Below, piece by piece: positions 1-11,020 of a DNA stretch of 64,000 nt. The notes beneath the pieces are model-generated. The model saw only the letters and a program-made list of their open reading frames with translations, was not told the DNA's origin and ran no database searches. Position 1 is the stretch's first letter, and every line of letters starts with the position of its first letter. This DNA comes from Lindgomyces ingoldianus (taxonomy: Eukaryota; Ascomycota; Dothideomycetes; Pleosporales; Lindgomycetaceae). The stretch is from contig NW_022985211.1 in NCBI RefSeq assembly GCF_010093535.1, positions 39,766 to 103,765 of the forward strand, written 5' to 3'. The position numbers and the translations under genes were made by a program.

Positions 1-85
1 AATACAATCAATCAATCATCCCATACATCATATCCAAACCCATCATTCATCTTAGGAAGCCTAGAAACAGTGCTTTAATCTAACA
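1..85 (-). mobile_element. LTR family D, copy D1 (partial, cut by window edge)
   Basis: Reverse complement of the first 85 bases of the D LTR seen complete at 4513-4894. It ends at the window-internal side in TCTAACA, the RIP-altered form of the TGTCAGAT terminus. The remainder lies left of the window, so its TSD cannot be checked. It sits inside a family B pogo fragment. Confidence 0.75.
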
Positions 86-376
86 CTTCTTTTTATTACC
101 TAGCCTTTATAATTTAGCTATAGAATTAGCTTATAAAGGTTATCTAGTGCTACAGTTATTTATTGTCTTTTATAAGACCTTATATATAGCTATAGCATGT
201 TTCTTTAAAAGTTTTATGTCTTATTTAAAAGCTTAGAGTGTAAGCTATATCTAATATTCTTTTAGCACGTCTAAGTAGTGCTGTTAGGAATGCATTAGTG
301 TAGAAAAAGTAGTTTAGTAGAGTCTTAGCAAAAGTAAGCAACTTAGGTGTGTGAGCAACTTGCCTGTGAAGTACGT
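86..376 (-). mobile_element. Fot1/pogo family B fragment, copy B1
   Basis: Reverse complement of the 5' end of family B (complete copy at 13042-14906). The terminal inverted repeat ends at AAGTACGT followed by TA at 377-378. No transposase motif is present in this piece. It is interrupted by LTR D1 on the left and is inserted at a TA inside a second B copy. Confidence 0.75.
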
Positions 377-378
377 TA

Positions 379-550
379 CTTTAAAAGTATTATGTTTTAT
401 TTAAAAGCTTAAAGTATAAGCTATATCTAATGTTCTTTTAGCAAGTCTAAGTAGTGTTGTTAGGAATGCATTAGTGTAAAAAGAGTAGTTTAGTAAGGTC
501 TTAGTAAAAGTAAGTAACTTAGGTGTGAGCAACTTGCCTGTGGACTACGT
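379..550 (-). mobile_element. Fot1/pogo family B fragment, copy B2
   Basis: A second reverse-oriented B 5' end, colinear with B1 for about 170 bases and ending in the TIR at 550, with TA at 551-552. B1 sits at a TA within it, so this is a B-in-B insertion. Confidence 0.7.
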
Positions 551-552
551 TA

Positions 553-3500
553 GTAGTTAGTGCGGCAAAACTGTAGAGGAGCCCTGTGCGCGCAATGCCT
601 GCGCGAAGGAAAATCAAAATCCACACAACACATGGCCCGAAAGCGCAGCGAACGCTTGAGGTAGCTAACAGAAATAACAATGTAAACTGCAGTGAATAAA
701 GAGCAAGGTAGACCCATAGAGAGGAGTTGTTAAAGGCAAGTAAGAGAAGATACAAATTAGGGTATAGAGGTGAGCGTAAAAGATGGCTAGAATGCTAATC
801 TACGTGTTGCAAGAACATGCTAAGCTAGAATTTATTAGAGTCATCACTCTTAGCAAAAATAATTTACTAATCCCTAATAAGCCTTCTATGTAACTTAACA
901 CATTAGACAATATATAAATGCGTTTAGTTTTAAGTAGGTACGTAATAAAGGTAGACAAGTGCTGCTATACAAACCTATGTAGGTTGAACTTTGTGCATAT
1001 ATCTTAGCATGCTTTAAGAATTGTAGCACCCCGCTGCTTATTATAGAGAGAGGACTGAGCGTGCAAGTGTCGCCGGAGCTTGGCGGGATCAAAGATTTCT
1101 AGGGGTAAGCGACAGTGCTAGTGAGGTAGAAAATTTTCTAGATGCGTGGAAGCTCTGTGACTGCCCTCTTTGCATATTTCATAGCGTTGCATGTTAGAAA
1201 AGGGATAGTAGCGTTAGCAGTCTGTGCGGGGAGTAACCTAAGTCTAGTTAAAGGCGAATTTTAATTTGCGCTTGTTTTGAATATTAAGAGATCTTCTCCT
1301 ATAATTAATTCCCTTAGAGGTGTAATTATCTCTTCAATACTTATTTTAATACTAAATCTAACTTATTATTAGCAAACATAGCCCTACTAAGCAACCTTAA
1401 TATTATCTAAATCTGCAGGAATACACTGCCTTTTGCTAGCACCCTTTATAGTAATTAACTTATAGGCATATTAGAGACGCTAGTTGTAAAGTTTAGGATT
1501 AGCGTAAAAGGACAAGAAGCTAATAATTAGGATTACGCTTGCTAACATGTAGATAGTGCTATACTATATGTCCCACGCGTCTTTTAATTCTTTAAAGTAT
1601 AATATTTAACTTTTACAGTTAGATACCTTATTATAGAGCAGATTACTAGAACTTACCTTTAAGACACCGATATTTCTTGTTAACTAGATGTTATAGAAAA
1701 TACTATCTAAGTAATACAGCACCTGCAATTAATACCTACTCCTTAATTTTAAGGCCCTAGGCTAGTAGGCGGTTTACCTGCACAGGGCTATTTATAGTCT
1801 AAAGATAGAGCTAGATATGCCTTTAATAGCGTTAAGAATATAAAGAATTAGATAAATAATAAGTTTAATATTGTTAATAAATCCCACTTATCTTTATATT
1901 AATATAACCTTAGCATGTGCTATATAGACCTTGTACAACAGAACATCTTCCTCCTCTCTAATTTTATAATATGCTTTGTTAACTAGGCATTTGCTAGATT
2001 CTTTCTATAGATATTTAAGGTTTATGTTTTTTGTAAACTATGTGTTTAAGATAAGATTTAGTTTAATTAGCTTTTAGCACATCTGCCTAGCCCTAGTAAG
2101 GCTAACAAGAGGATTATAAACTAACTAGGTATACTAGCATTTGTAGAAACAAAATATGCGTAAGTTATTTTAATTTATTAGTTTAAAAGCTAATTATAAT
2201 AGAATTGCAACTAAGGAGAGTACGCCTCTAAAAGAGTGCTAATTTGCTGTTGCTATAAACAAGTTTAATAAAAGAAGCCTTTAAGCATTCTAGTAGCACA
2301 GGAGAAACATTCTTTAAATAGTTAAACTGTAGCGCAGGTACTAGCTAGGTTTTAATATTATTTGCGTTAACCTACCCCTAGCTAGCAAGACTCTAAAGTA
2401 CTGTAAGACTAGCAGAATAATTAGCAAAGCTTTACTATATTAAAATTTATGCTCTTACACCTAATGCCTATAACTTACTCTGCCTATAGTTATATTATAT
2501 TAATGCTAGCCTTTAGAACAGATTTCTTGCTTAATTTCTTCCACAGCTAGGCTGTTAAATGCTAGAAAGTCCCACTATCACACAGCAGTTTATGACTTAG
2601 TGTAACTGCGTTAAGTAACTTTGTAAACTTCTTAAACTACGCCTAGGCAAGGATCTGTCTTTATATTAATTTACATTAATTCTAAACTACTTAAAAGCAA
2701 ATAAATAGTCTAATAGTTTTAGCTTAAGTCTCCACTAGGCATTACAGGCTCTAGTGTATGTGTAAGAACCTAGACAGTTATAACCTAGTCCTTAAAAAGA
2801 GGACTCTAAAGGACTTTATAGTGTAAGTAGCTTGTTAGAGCTTAAGCAGTATAGGGAGCAGTAGGCTCTGGCTGCTAGACGTTAGTCGCAGGAGCATGTC
2901 GTGAATGTGTGTTCTGCCTTCGCCTAAACAGTTAGTACACATCTAGCAGGCAATGTCAAGCTCCTACTGTTTGCTCTCCTAGAAACTAGAGGGAAAGCGC
3001 GGATCTCTAGATTTAAGCTAGTAATATACGCCTTTAGTGTAGGTTTCTTTTATATAATGTTAATTTAAGTTAACGTTATTAATCTAGCTTACTAAATACA
3101 TTATAGCGTAGATTAAAGTAGGAAAAGAGTCTAATCTCTAGGGCTCTAACAGACATGTTAACTTTTATAATATAGTGTTTTAACACACCCTAATTAGGCT
3201 CTAGTCAGCAGAGAGCATTATTTAGGCTAACAAACATGCATTACTCTTCGCGTGCGCTAGTGTGCAGCTTCCTAATGTACAAAGAAGCAGCAAGTGCGTA
3301 GCTGAGTACAGTTCCACTTAAGTTTTACATAAAAGAAAAACTTGTTTTTGTAAACAGTCTTAACGTTCCTTACAGTTTATTCTAAATTTACTATTACTAG
3401 CTTTATTCTTATAATGCCCTTCTAGTTAGCTAGTTATAGTCCCTAACTAATTAAATAACTTAAGAAGCATATATTAACATTTAACAACAGTACTGCTACA

Positions 3501-4208
3501 TTACTTAAAGGTTAGAAACAGGCTTTTAAACAGCGCTGCAGTTTCCTTTAGAAGAAGGCAGAAGGTAATGACAGGAACCTAGCCTGCAGAAGAGAACTGC
3601 GCCTTTTACTAATCCTGTCTTTAGGCTAGATTAGGTGGCTGGTTTAAAAGCATTAGCTGCGGAATCTTAAGACGTCTCTATTAGTTTGCTGCTTACCATT
3701 TAATTAAGGAACTAACAGCTCTAGTTAGTTAGGCTGTATCTAAGCGCTAAAGACGCAAAGCTAACAGAAATAAACAACTAAGGAAAATGTACAGCTAATA
3801 AAAATAATTAGTAGGGCAAGTGAGAGTGCCTAAGAGGTGGTGACAGGGTCTTCTATTAGATAAGGATTTTTAGAAGCTGCTATAACGCTATAGGCTAAAA
3901 TACATCTAAAACAACACTACTATGTTAGTTGTAATTCTTGCTAGAGATATGCAGGTGTAAGGACTGCATATGCATGAGTTAATTCATAGTCTATGTTACA
4001 GTCCCATCTCTCGACCTTTCGCTAGCGGGATTCAATGTGGCTGTGCTTATCTTATCTTCATGTTGTGGCATAAGCCTCTCTTGTTGTGACTACTACCTCG
4101 TGATCTCGTTTCTAGTATGCGTTGATCATACTAGAAGATGTCATCAGGAACAGGCGTAGTTCGTACATAGTAACTTAGCTATTTCTGTCGCATTTCTGAT
4201 ACAAAAGC
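553..4208 (-). other. Unrecognised RIP-degraded repeat
   Basis: About 3.6 kb without an intact ORF. I could not assign it to a family. On the minus strand between roughly 1200 and 2800, long stretches read through if TAG/TAA are taken as mutated Gln codons, which suggests a dead transposon protein, but I see no diagnostic motif. Less mutated islands with normal CpG occur near 553-660, 1030-1220, 2880-3000 and 3960-4210. A Lys/Arg-rich plus-strand stretch near 3740-3800 resembles a transposase tail only loosely. No terminal repeats were found. Confidence 0.35.
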
Positions 4209-4377
4209 TGTCGCACGTGTCTCACGCAATACTATACCCATGTACTACGCTCTTCTCTTATTAGGACTAGCTTCTTTTTCGTACAGTATGTATTCACCCT
4301 AGAGCTCTTGTTTGCAGTAGTTAAAAAATAGTCAGATGCGTCGTCACTATAGTCAGATGCGTTAGAAGCGTTGTTAC
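4209..4377 (+). repeat. Copia M-type LTR fragment, rearranged
   Basis: Starts TGTCGCACGTGTCTCACGC, matching the start of the LTR at 10377 (TGTTGCATGTGTCTTACGC). It then carries shuffled pieces of the same LTR, including the CAGATGCGTCGTCAC-type repeat twice. The order differs from the 10377 copy, so this is a rearranged or related LTR. Right limit taken where family B sequence resumes. Confidence 0.5.
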
Positions 4378-4512
4378 TATAAATAGCCTACTACTTTTTA
4401 TAGTTAAAGTGCTTAAAAAGTTTTAAAAAAGCAGTAATAATTATATATAAGCTAGAGTTAGTATAATAAGAAATTACTAAGTTATAAGCAGCTAATAAAG
4501 CTACTATATAAT

Positions 4513-4894
4513 TGTCAGATTGAAGCACTGTTTCTAGGCTTCCTAAGATGAATGATGGGTTTAAATGTAATGTATGGGATGATTGATTGATTGTATTGAT
4601 TTATCGATCCTTTTTCTGCTCTACTCGTGTTGCTCGGCTTTTTGTTTTGCCGATCCGAGTCCCTCGCGCACTTGCCCTATGCGCGACCAGCTTGCAACAT
4701 GCTGCAAAATGCTGCAATTTGCTGCAACATGCTGTAAAATGCTGCAACATGCTGCAACATGCTGCAAAATGCTGCAATTTGCTGCAACATGCAGCAATTT
4801 GCAGCAACATACTGTTCGAGCTTATTGCTTGTACTATGTAGCAGCTTTCGTCAAGCGTTCCTCCTGTCTTGACAGTAGGTGCGCATATCTGACA
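4513..4894 (+). mobile_element. Solo-type LTR, family D, copy D2 (complete)
   Basis: Starts TGTCAGATTGAAGCACTG and ends GCGCATATCTGACA (TG...CA), 382 bp, with a perfect 5-bp TSD ATAAT at 4508-4512 and 4895-4899. These are LTR-retrotransposon hallmarks. No internal region belonging to this LTR was found anywhere in the window. It contains a minisatellite of about 15 bp (TGCTGCAAMATGCTG variants) at 4688-4810, which produces several spurious short ORFs on both strands. Other copies: 1-85, 25857-26116, 38450-42815 (split). A 5-bp-TSD MITE is the alternative. Confidence 0.8.
4688..4810. repeat. Minisatellite of TGCTGCAA units inside LTR D2
   Basis: About eight variants of a 14-16 bp unit alternating CATGCTGCAA, AATGCTGCAA and TTTGCTGCAA. 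Unit number differs between D copies: many here, about three at 42693-42730, and an assembly gap at this point in D3. Confidence 0.85.
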
Positions 4895-5114
4895 ATAATA
4901 TAAATTATATAAAAAAAATTTAAATTAACGTATACTACAAGCAAGTTGCTTACACAACTAAGTTACTTACTTTTACTAAAACTCTACTAAAGTACTTTTT
5001 TTTATACTAATGCATTTCTAACAACACTACTTAGACATACTAAAAGAATATTAGATATAGCTTACACTTTAGGCTTTTAAATAAAACATAACACTTTTAA
5101 AGTAATATGCTATA

Positions 5115-6939
5115 ACGTACCTAACGGGTTGGCCAGCCACTTTTGCTAAGCCCCCACCACACTCTACTTATCTACATAATGCCTTAACAACAACACTAGA
5201 TTAAATCTTCTAAAGAATGTTAGATACAGCTTACTTTTTAGGCTTTTAAATAAAACTTAAAACTCTTCTTATAACACGCTATAGCTATTTATAATGTCTT
5301 TTGCATAATACTAAGCAATTAACGCGCTAGACAGCCTTTAAAAGCAGAATGCTAGCCTAAATTAAGAAATCTAACTAAGCTTAAAAAAAGTAGTTATTAA
5401 GTACATACTTAAGCTTATTACACACAGATTTCCCTCTAGGCTTATAGCTATAGCTAATATAGCTAATTCCTTGCGCGCAAAGCGTAATCTAGGCTAGGTT
5501 AGCTTAAACTAGCCTAGTATATAGGTTAAGCACTGCTTTAAGTTTATAATAAAGTTTAATTATAAGTATAATTATAAAAAAGTGCTTTCTAAGAATCTAG
5601 AGGTTATCTAAGGCTAGTTTTGCCTAGTAGCTAACATAAAAGCTAAGTATAGTATCTAGAATAAAGACATATATAACTTTAATAAGTTAGGCTTTATAAT
5701 AAGCTAGATATTAACTAGAGCAGTTATTATAGCTTTAAAAAGATAAAGACAGCTAAAGGTAATATAGTAAAGTAATAGAAAGTAAATAACAGTTATCTAG
5801 GGCATTAACATAATAAAGTAGGCTATTTTACTCTTTATTATTTTTAAGGGCTGCTATTACTTTTTTACCTAGTATAAAAAGAAGAATCTACTTTAAAACT
5901 AGGTTATTATAGTCTTAAAAACAGCTAGACAATAAATAAGCTTAGGCTGCAGTAGTTAAAGCACTTTAATAAGCATATAAAAAAAGTTATAAGCGCTTAT
6001 TAGCTTTTTATTATTAATAGCTATAAAAGCTATAACTTACTTAATTTTTAGTAGTACTATAAAAAAAATAAGATTATTACTATCTACATGCCTTTACACT
6101 TATTACACCTTTTATAGCCTCTTAATGTAGGTTGTTTTACCTCTTTAAAAAAAGTGTATAGGCGCTAAGCTAAAGATTTTATGTGTAACTAGATTACTTA
6201 TATTATAAAACTTAAGTTCTTACTCTGCTTTATACACACTTATAATATAGTAATTACTTTTAGTAATATCTAAGAAGAGTTTTAAGGCGCTAGTTTAGTC
6301 TTATTTAACCTAGAATAGGTTAAAATAGCCTTTAATATCTAGTTATATACTTTATTACTACTACTACGTATTAATAACAAGCCTTAGTAGTTATAAACTC
6401 TAAGTAATACTTTTAAATTTAGGTTATAATTAATACTTATAAAGGTAAAAATTTAGAGGTATATAAATAGCTTACTAATGTCTATAGTAAAGGCCTTTAA
6501 AAAAGTTTTAAAAAAGGTATTAATTATTGCGCATAAGCTAGTGTTAGTGTAAAAAAAAATTATAAAGATTTAAGCAGTAAATAAAGCTGCTACATAACAT
6601 AGATTACATAAAAGAAAGCAGATTTAGGCAAAAGAGACCTTAATAGTTAAAGATAAAGCTTGTCTAACTGCTCTAAAGGAGTTTCAAGTGTATAGTAATA
6701 GAAAGAAGCTAAAGACGCAAGTGCGCGCTAAAGAAGGTAAGCTAAGTTAAAAGCAATGCAGGCAGTGTAATTAGACTAGGCATAACTTGCGTATGTGTAA
6801 GAAAGTAGTAGAAGTAGACTTTAAATAATATCTTATGTTGTATTGCTCTATACAGGGCTGAAGTGGGCAGTTTTGCGCTAGAATAGAGTGGTTTTGGTGG
6901 GGGCTTGGCAAAAGTGGCCGGCCAACCCGTTAGGTACGT
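5115..6939 (+). mobile_element. Complete Fot1/pogo element A1
   Basis: 1825 bp with TIRs of about 45 bp: left ACGTACCTAACGGGTTGGCC, right mirrored GGCCAACCCGTTAGGTACGT. TA duplicates flank it at 5113-5114 and 6940-6941, the pogo/Tc1 rule. It is inserted in fold-back B4. Its TIR is the least mutated of the family and shares the inner ACTTTTGCTAAG with family B, so A and B are sister families. Other copies are halves at 8413-9177 and 43272-44371 and the split half A5. Confidence 0.9.
5400..6800 (+). pseudogene. pogo/Fot1 DDE transposase, RIP-inactivated (in A1)
   Basis: The DDE core is readable around 6005-6140: LLINSYKSYNLL, two stops, then IITIYMPLHLLHLL, a stop and PLNVGCF. In the family this is the LLIDGHxSH...PPHTSHxLQPLDVGCF block. 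The second catalytic Asp has become Asn, His codons have become Tyr and Gln codons are stops, all as expected from CpA to TpA changes. The downstream Lys/Arg-rich tail runs to about 6800. Family identity is secure; exact start and any introns cannot be fixed. Confidence 0.85.
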
Positions 6940-7033
6940 TAGCTATATATAGAGTTTTTTAAAAGATAATAAATAACTAACACACAAGACAACCTTTATA
7001 AGCTAATTCTATAGCTAACTTATAAAGGCTAGG

Positions 7034-7555
7034 TGTAAGACTAAGATAGCGCTTACGTGTAACAGGTATATATACTATTCTGTACGCAATAATTAACTGC
7101 TAGTTAATTATTTACACCTTTTTAGTTGTATTAGCGCAGTGGTACAGAGCTTTGTGCTTACATAATAATTAACTAACAGTAGAGTATAGTTAGCGTTTAA
7201 CCTCTACCTTAGTCAGCCTCTTCTAGCGCTACATTGTTGCTGCTAGAAGGTCTAGTGTATATAGCTTGGCTAGCGTAGGCTACTAAACAAGCGTTGTTAT
7301 TTATCCCGCGCCTCTAGGCCGCTGGTGGTCAGCCTCTGGCCGGTAACTGAGTCATACGCAAGGCGCCTCTAAGCTGCGGGTAGGTTACGCGACGCCTAGG
7401 ACATGCGTCTACTAAGAAGAGGATAATGTAAGGCTGAGATGGCGCTTACGTGCGACAGGTATATACACTATTCTATACACAACAATTAACTGTTAGTTAA
7501 TTATTCACACCCTTTTAGTTGTATTAGCGTAGTGGTACAGAGCTTCGTCCTTACA
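7034..7555 (+). mobile_element. TRIM retrotransposon TRIM1a (complete)
   Basis: 522 bp with 129-bp direct terminal repeats at 7034-7162 and 7427-7555. The repeats begin TGTAAG and end CTTACA, and the element is flanked by a perfect 5-bp TSD CTAGG (7029-7033, 7556-7560). A purine tract AAGAAGAGGATAA directly precedes the right repeat, which sets the sense strand. The 264-bp internal part is GC-richer and encodes nothing, as expected of a terminal-repeat retrotransposon in miniature. It lies inside B4. Sister copies: 23572-24176 and a solo LTR at 24651-24779. Confidence 0.85.
7414..7426 (+). promoter_or_regulatory. Polypurine tract of TRIM1a
   Basis: AAGAAGAGGATAA immediately 5' of the 3' LTR. 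The other copy has AAGAAGGGGGATAA on the minus strand next to 23725, so the tract is conserved in place. Confidence 0.65.
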
Positions 7556-8412
7556 CTAGGTAATAAAAAAAAGTAAGTAATTATTAAATACATACTTAAG
7601 CTATATAAGCAAAGATTTTCCTTTTAGCTAGTAGCTGTAGCTAATATAGCTAATTCTTTACCTGCTAAGACTAATCTAGACTATGTTAGCATAAACTAGC
7701 CTAGTATAGTTATAAAGTGTTATCTAAAGCTTAAAAAAAGTTTTAAGTATAAGTATAGTTAATAAATATCTAACTTATTATAAAGCCTATTTTATTAAAG
7801 TTATATATGTTATTATAATAGATGCTATACTTAGCTTTAATATTCTTTATAAAGCTAAAGTACTTTTAAATTACTTTACAATTTATATAAAAGGCTTTTT
7901 TATAGTTATAGTTATACTTAAACTTTACTTTAAGCTTTAAATAACACTTTATAAATATACTAGGCTAGTTTATGCTACTATTGCCTAGATTATACTTGGT
8001 GTGTAAAGAATTAGCTATATTAGCTATAGCTGCTAGCTTAGAGGAAAATTCTTATATATATAGCTTAAGTATATGCTTAATAATTAATTACTTTTTTTAT
8101 TATCTAGCCTTTATAAGTTAGGTATAAAATTAACTTATAAAAGTTATCTAGTATATTAGTTATTTATTATCTTTTAAAAGACTTAATATAAAGCTATAGC
8201 ATGTTATTTTAAAAGTCTTATGTTTTATTTAAGCACTTAAAGTGTAAGCTATATCTAATATTCTTTTAGCACGTTTAAGTACTGTTGTTAGAAATGCATT
8301 AGTATAAAAAAAGTAGTTTAGTAAGGTCTTAGTAAAAGTAAGTAGCTTAGGTGTGTAAGCAACTTGCCTATAATATATGTTATATGTATAATTTTAGATA
8401 ATAAAAGTGCTA

Positions 8413-9177
8413 ACGTACCTAACAGGTTGGCCGGCTACACAGGTTGGCCGGCCACTTTTGCTAAGCCCCTACTAAAACTACCCTATTCTAGCGCAAAACA
8501 GCCTACTTTAGCCCTATATAAAGTAATATAACATAAGATATTATTTAGAGTCTACTTCTACTACTTACTTATATATACATAAGTTATGCCTAGTCTAATT
8601 ACACTGCCTACATTGCCTTTAACTTAGCTTACTTTCTTTAGCGCGCACTTGTGTCTTTAGCTTTTTTCTATTACTACATGCTTTAAACTTTTTTAGAGTA
8701 GTTAGATAAGCTTTATTTTTAACTATTAAAGTTTTTTTTACTTAAATTTACTTTTTTTATGTAATCTATATTATGTAGTAGCCTTATTTACTGCTTAAAG
8801 CTTTATAATCTTTTTTTATACTAATACTAGCTTATGTGTAATAATTACTACCTTTTTTAAAACTTTTTTAAAAGCCTTTACTATAGACATTAGTAAGCTA
8901 TTTATATACTTTTAAATTTTTACCTTTATAAGCATTAATTATAACTTAAATTTAAAAGTATTACTTAAAGTTTATAACTACTAGGGCTTATTATTAATAA
9001 GTAGTAGTAGTAATAAAGTATATAACTAGATATTAAGAGCTATTTTAACTTATTTTAGGTTAAATAGGACTAAACTAGCGCTTTAAAACTCTTTTTAAAT
9101 ATTACTAAAAGTAATTACTACATTATAAGCGTGTATAAAGTATAGTAGAAACTTAAGTTTTATAATGTAAGTTATTT
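8413..9177 (-). mobile_element. C-terminal half of a pogo family A element (A2), cut at 9177
   Basis: Right TIR reads ACGTACCTAACAGGTTGG with TA at 8411-8412. A 20-bp piece of the TIR (ACAGGTTGGCCGGC) is duplicated. The sequence is the reverse complement of A1 from its right end to about position 6175, then stops abruptly at 9177 and continues as copia coding sequence. The only other TIR with the same 20-bp duplication is the left half A4 at 43272. I infer that A2 and A4 are two halves of one element separated by an inversion. Confidence 0.85.
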
Positions 9178-10376
9178 TTTTACTAATAAAAAGCTTATAG
9201 TTTACTTTTATATTAATAACATTCTTATCTTTTACTTACTAAAGTATAAAAAGCACTTAGATTTATTTAAAATTAAGCTTATAAAGATTTATAAAATTTA
9301 AGCTATAAAAAAACTAAACTAGTTCTTTAGCATTTAAATTAACTATAATAAAGTTAACTATACTATATAGCTTAGCTAAAAGTTATATATTAAGTAGCTT
9401 ACTACCTACATTAATCTTAATACTAGTTGCACATGTTCTTAGCTAATTACTTTACTAAATGTATTAGTACTACCTTAGTAGCCTAATTAGATAACTAAAA
9501 TAAATACATTAAGAATTATAGCATACTAGCAGCATGTTAGCTCTATTAGCTATGCTACTACTACTACTACTACTACTAGACCTAATGTTACTAACGCTTA
9601 TTTAAAGCTCTTTAAATACTTAGTTAACTTTTTATATAAACACTAAAAAGCTACTTCGCATATAATTAAATACTTTTATAGCACTAAAGACTATAAGCTT
9701 TAGTACTTAAAAAATTTTACTTATTTATTATAAAAACCTGCTTTTTACAGCGCATTAGATGCTACTTATAGTAATAATAAAGCTAGTTACTATAGCTTTT
9801 ATAGAATATTATTTACACTATTTAGCGTAGCTATTAATTAGAAGGCCTTCTTCTAGCGCTTAGGTACTAAATTAATAACTAAAGTAAAGCTTCTAGCTCT
9901 CTCTTACACTACTAGCTAATTATAGTAGTACAAGTAACTTTTTATAAATATAAAATTTAACACTAAAAAATACTTACTTTGCTATATAATAATTAATAAA
10001 CTATATAAGCTATAGTAAAAGATTATAAGCTTAATACTAAGCTTAAGCATGTTAACATTTATAACTCCTAGCTCTACTAAGAAGTATAGGAAAGAAGAAT
10101 TTACATACACTAGATTTCTACTATAGACATGCTAGCTAACAGCCTTACTAAGATTCTACTTTAATAAAAGCATGAAGTGTTTATTAAATAACTAGGTTTT
10201 ATCTACCTAAGTAATACTTTAAAGGCTTACTTTACTAACATTAGCTTTAAAGTTTAAGCCTACTACCTTTTTTTTACTATTTTATACTTTTAAGTGCTCT
10301 ACTATACACCTATAGTCTATTATTTATTTTTATACAGCTTTACTTTAGTATCTACTTTGTTAAAGCTAAGAAGGTG
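9178..10376 (+). pseudogene. Ty1/copia pol, C-terminal part (RT end + RNase H), element M
   Basis: Begins mid reverse transcriptase: FFTNKKLIVYFYINN at about 9176-9220, where YINN is the mutated YVDD catalytic motif. It continues through the RT thumb and a C-terminal RNase H ending near 10290; the downstream spacer ends in a purine-rich stretch (AAGCTAAGAAGGTG) directly before the LTR at 10377. Stops are TAA/TAG at expected Gln positions. The 5' part is missing here: the preceding sequence is pogo A2. The missing upstream part lies on the minus strand at 44372-46769. Confidence 0.8.
9548..9577. repeat. (CTA)n microsatellite
   Basis: About nine CTA triplets within the copia M remnant; probably an expanded codon run rather than a functional signal. 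Confidence 0.8.
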
Positions 10377-11020
10377 TGTTGCATGTGTCTTACGCAATAT
10401 TATACCTATATACTGCACTATTTACTTATTAGGCATAGTGTTTGCAGTGGTGACACTCGGATGCGTCGTCACCATAGTCGCACGATAGTCGGATGTGTCG
10501 TCACACGATGATCATGCGTCGGCACCATAGTCGTATGCATCTCAGCACAGTCTGTTGCCACGACTCACCCACTTATTTCGCATATATATAGACTCCTGCA
10601 AAGGACTCCTCTAGCAATGAATTTAATCCAGTTCCTCATGCCTTTGGTGCCCCACATAGCTTCACACATAGCTTCTTTCTTGTACAGTATATAGTTAGCC
10701 TAGAGAGCTCTATTAAGCTTCCTAGACCTTACAATACACTTGTGCAATCCACTTTGTTTAGATCTTAGTACCTTGTTGATTCGCTTACTATATAACCTCT
10801 TCTTAGCTTATGCAAGAGTTTCTCTTATCTCTGTACCTCTACAAGCTTTACATAATTGATTGCTAAAGAAGTCTACCTAAAAGTATACATGTATAGAAAA
10901 ATTAGCTAGTCTTAGTAACATGTAACTATTGTATAAGTCCTGCGTGACTACTATAAACATCTTTTGTATTAAAAAACAACAAAGCTAGACTAGCGATTAG
11001 AAGACATTAACGTTGCAACA
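10377..11020 (+). repeat. 3' LTR of copia element M
   Basis: Starts TGTTGCATGTGTC directly after the purine-rich stretch. Probable end is GTTGCAACA at 11012-11020, which mirrors the TGTTGC start; sequence beyond it has normal composition. Length would be about 644 bp. It holds three to four diverged CGGATGCGTCGTCACCATAG repeats at 10455-10540 and a TATA-like CATATATATAGAC at about 10580. The right end is inferred, not proved by a TSD, because the partner LTR is not in the window. Confidence 0.55.

Larger units (their letters stand above)
4378..4927 (+). mobile_element. Fot1/pogo family B fragment B3, split by LTR D2
   Basis: 4378-4512 and 4895-4927 align with B5 around 14410-14570 (part of the transposase C-terminal half). 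The D2 LTR lies between them with a duplicated ATAAT. The fragment has no TIR of its own here and abuts the left TIR of the fold-back copy B4. Confidence 0.65.
4928..8380. mobile_element. Fold-back derivative of pogo family B (copy B4)
   Basis: Left TIR ACGTATACTACAAGC at 4928 with TA before it; right TIR ends at 8380 followed by TA. The left arm (4928-5112, 6942-7028, 7561 to about 7755) matches the first ~480 bases of B5. The right arm (about 7756-8380) is the reverse complement of the first ~620 bases of the same end. Both ends are therefore the 5' end, and the transposase region is missing. It was later split by A1 at a TA and by TRIM1a. Confidence 0.75.

Noticed and set aside
519..1092. 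Minus-strand ORFs of 78 and 65 codons
   Set aside because: The first starts in unassigned DNA and runs into the TIR of B2; the second shows no family features.
4513..4894. Family D as a MITE
   Set aside because: TG...CA ends, 5-bp TSDs and weak, very short terminal inversion fit a solo LTR better; not fully excluded.
4583..4903. Overlapping ORFs of 69-106 codons rich in Cys/Leu/Gln
   Set aside because: They are translations of the TGCTGCAA minisatellite inside LTR D2, open on both strands because of the repeat.
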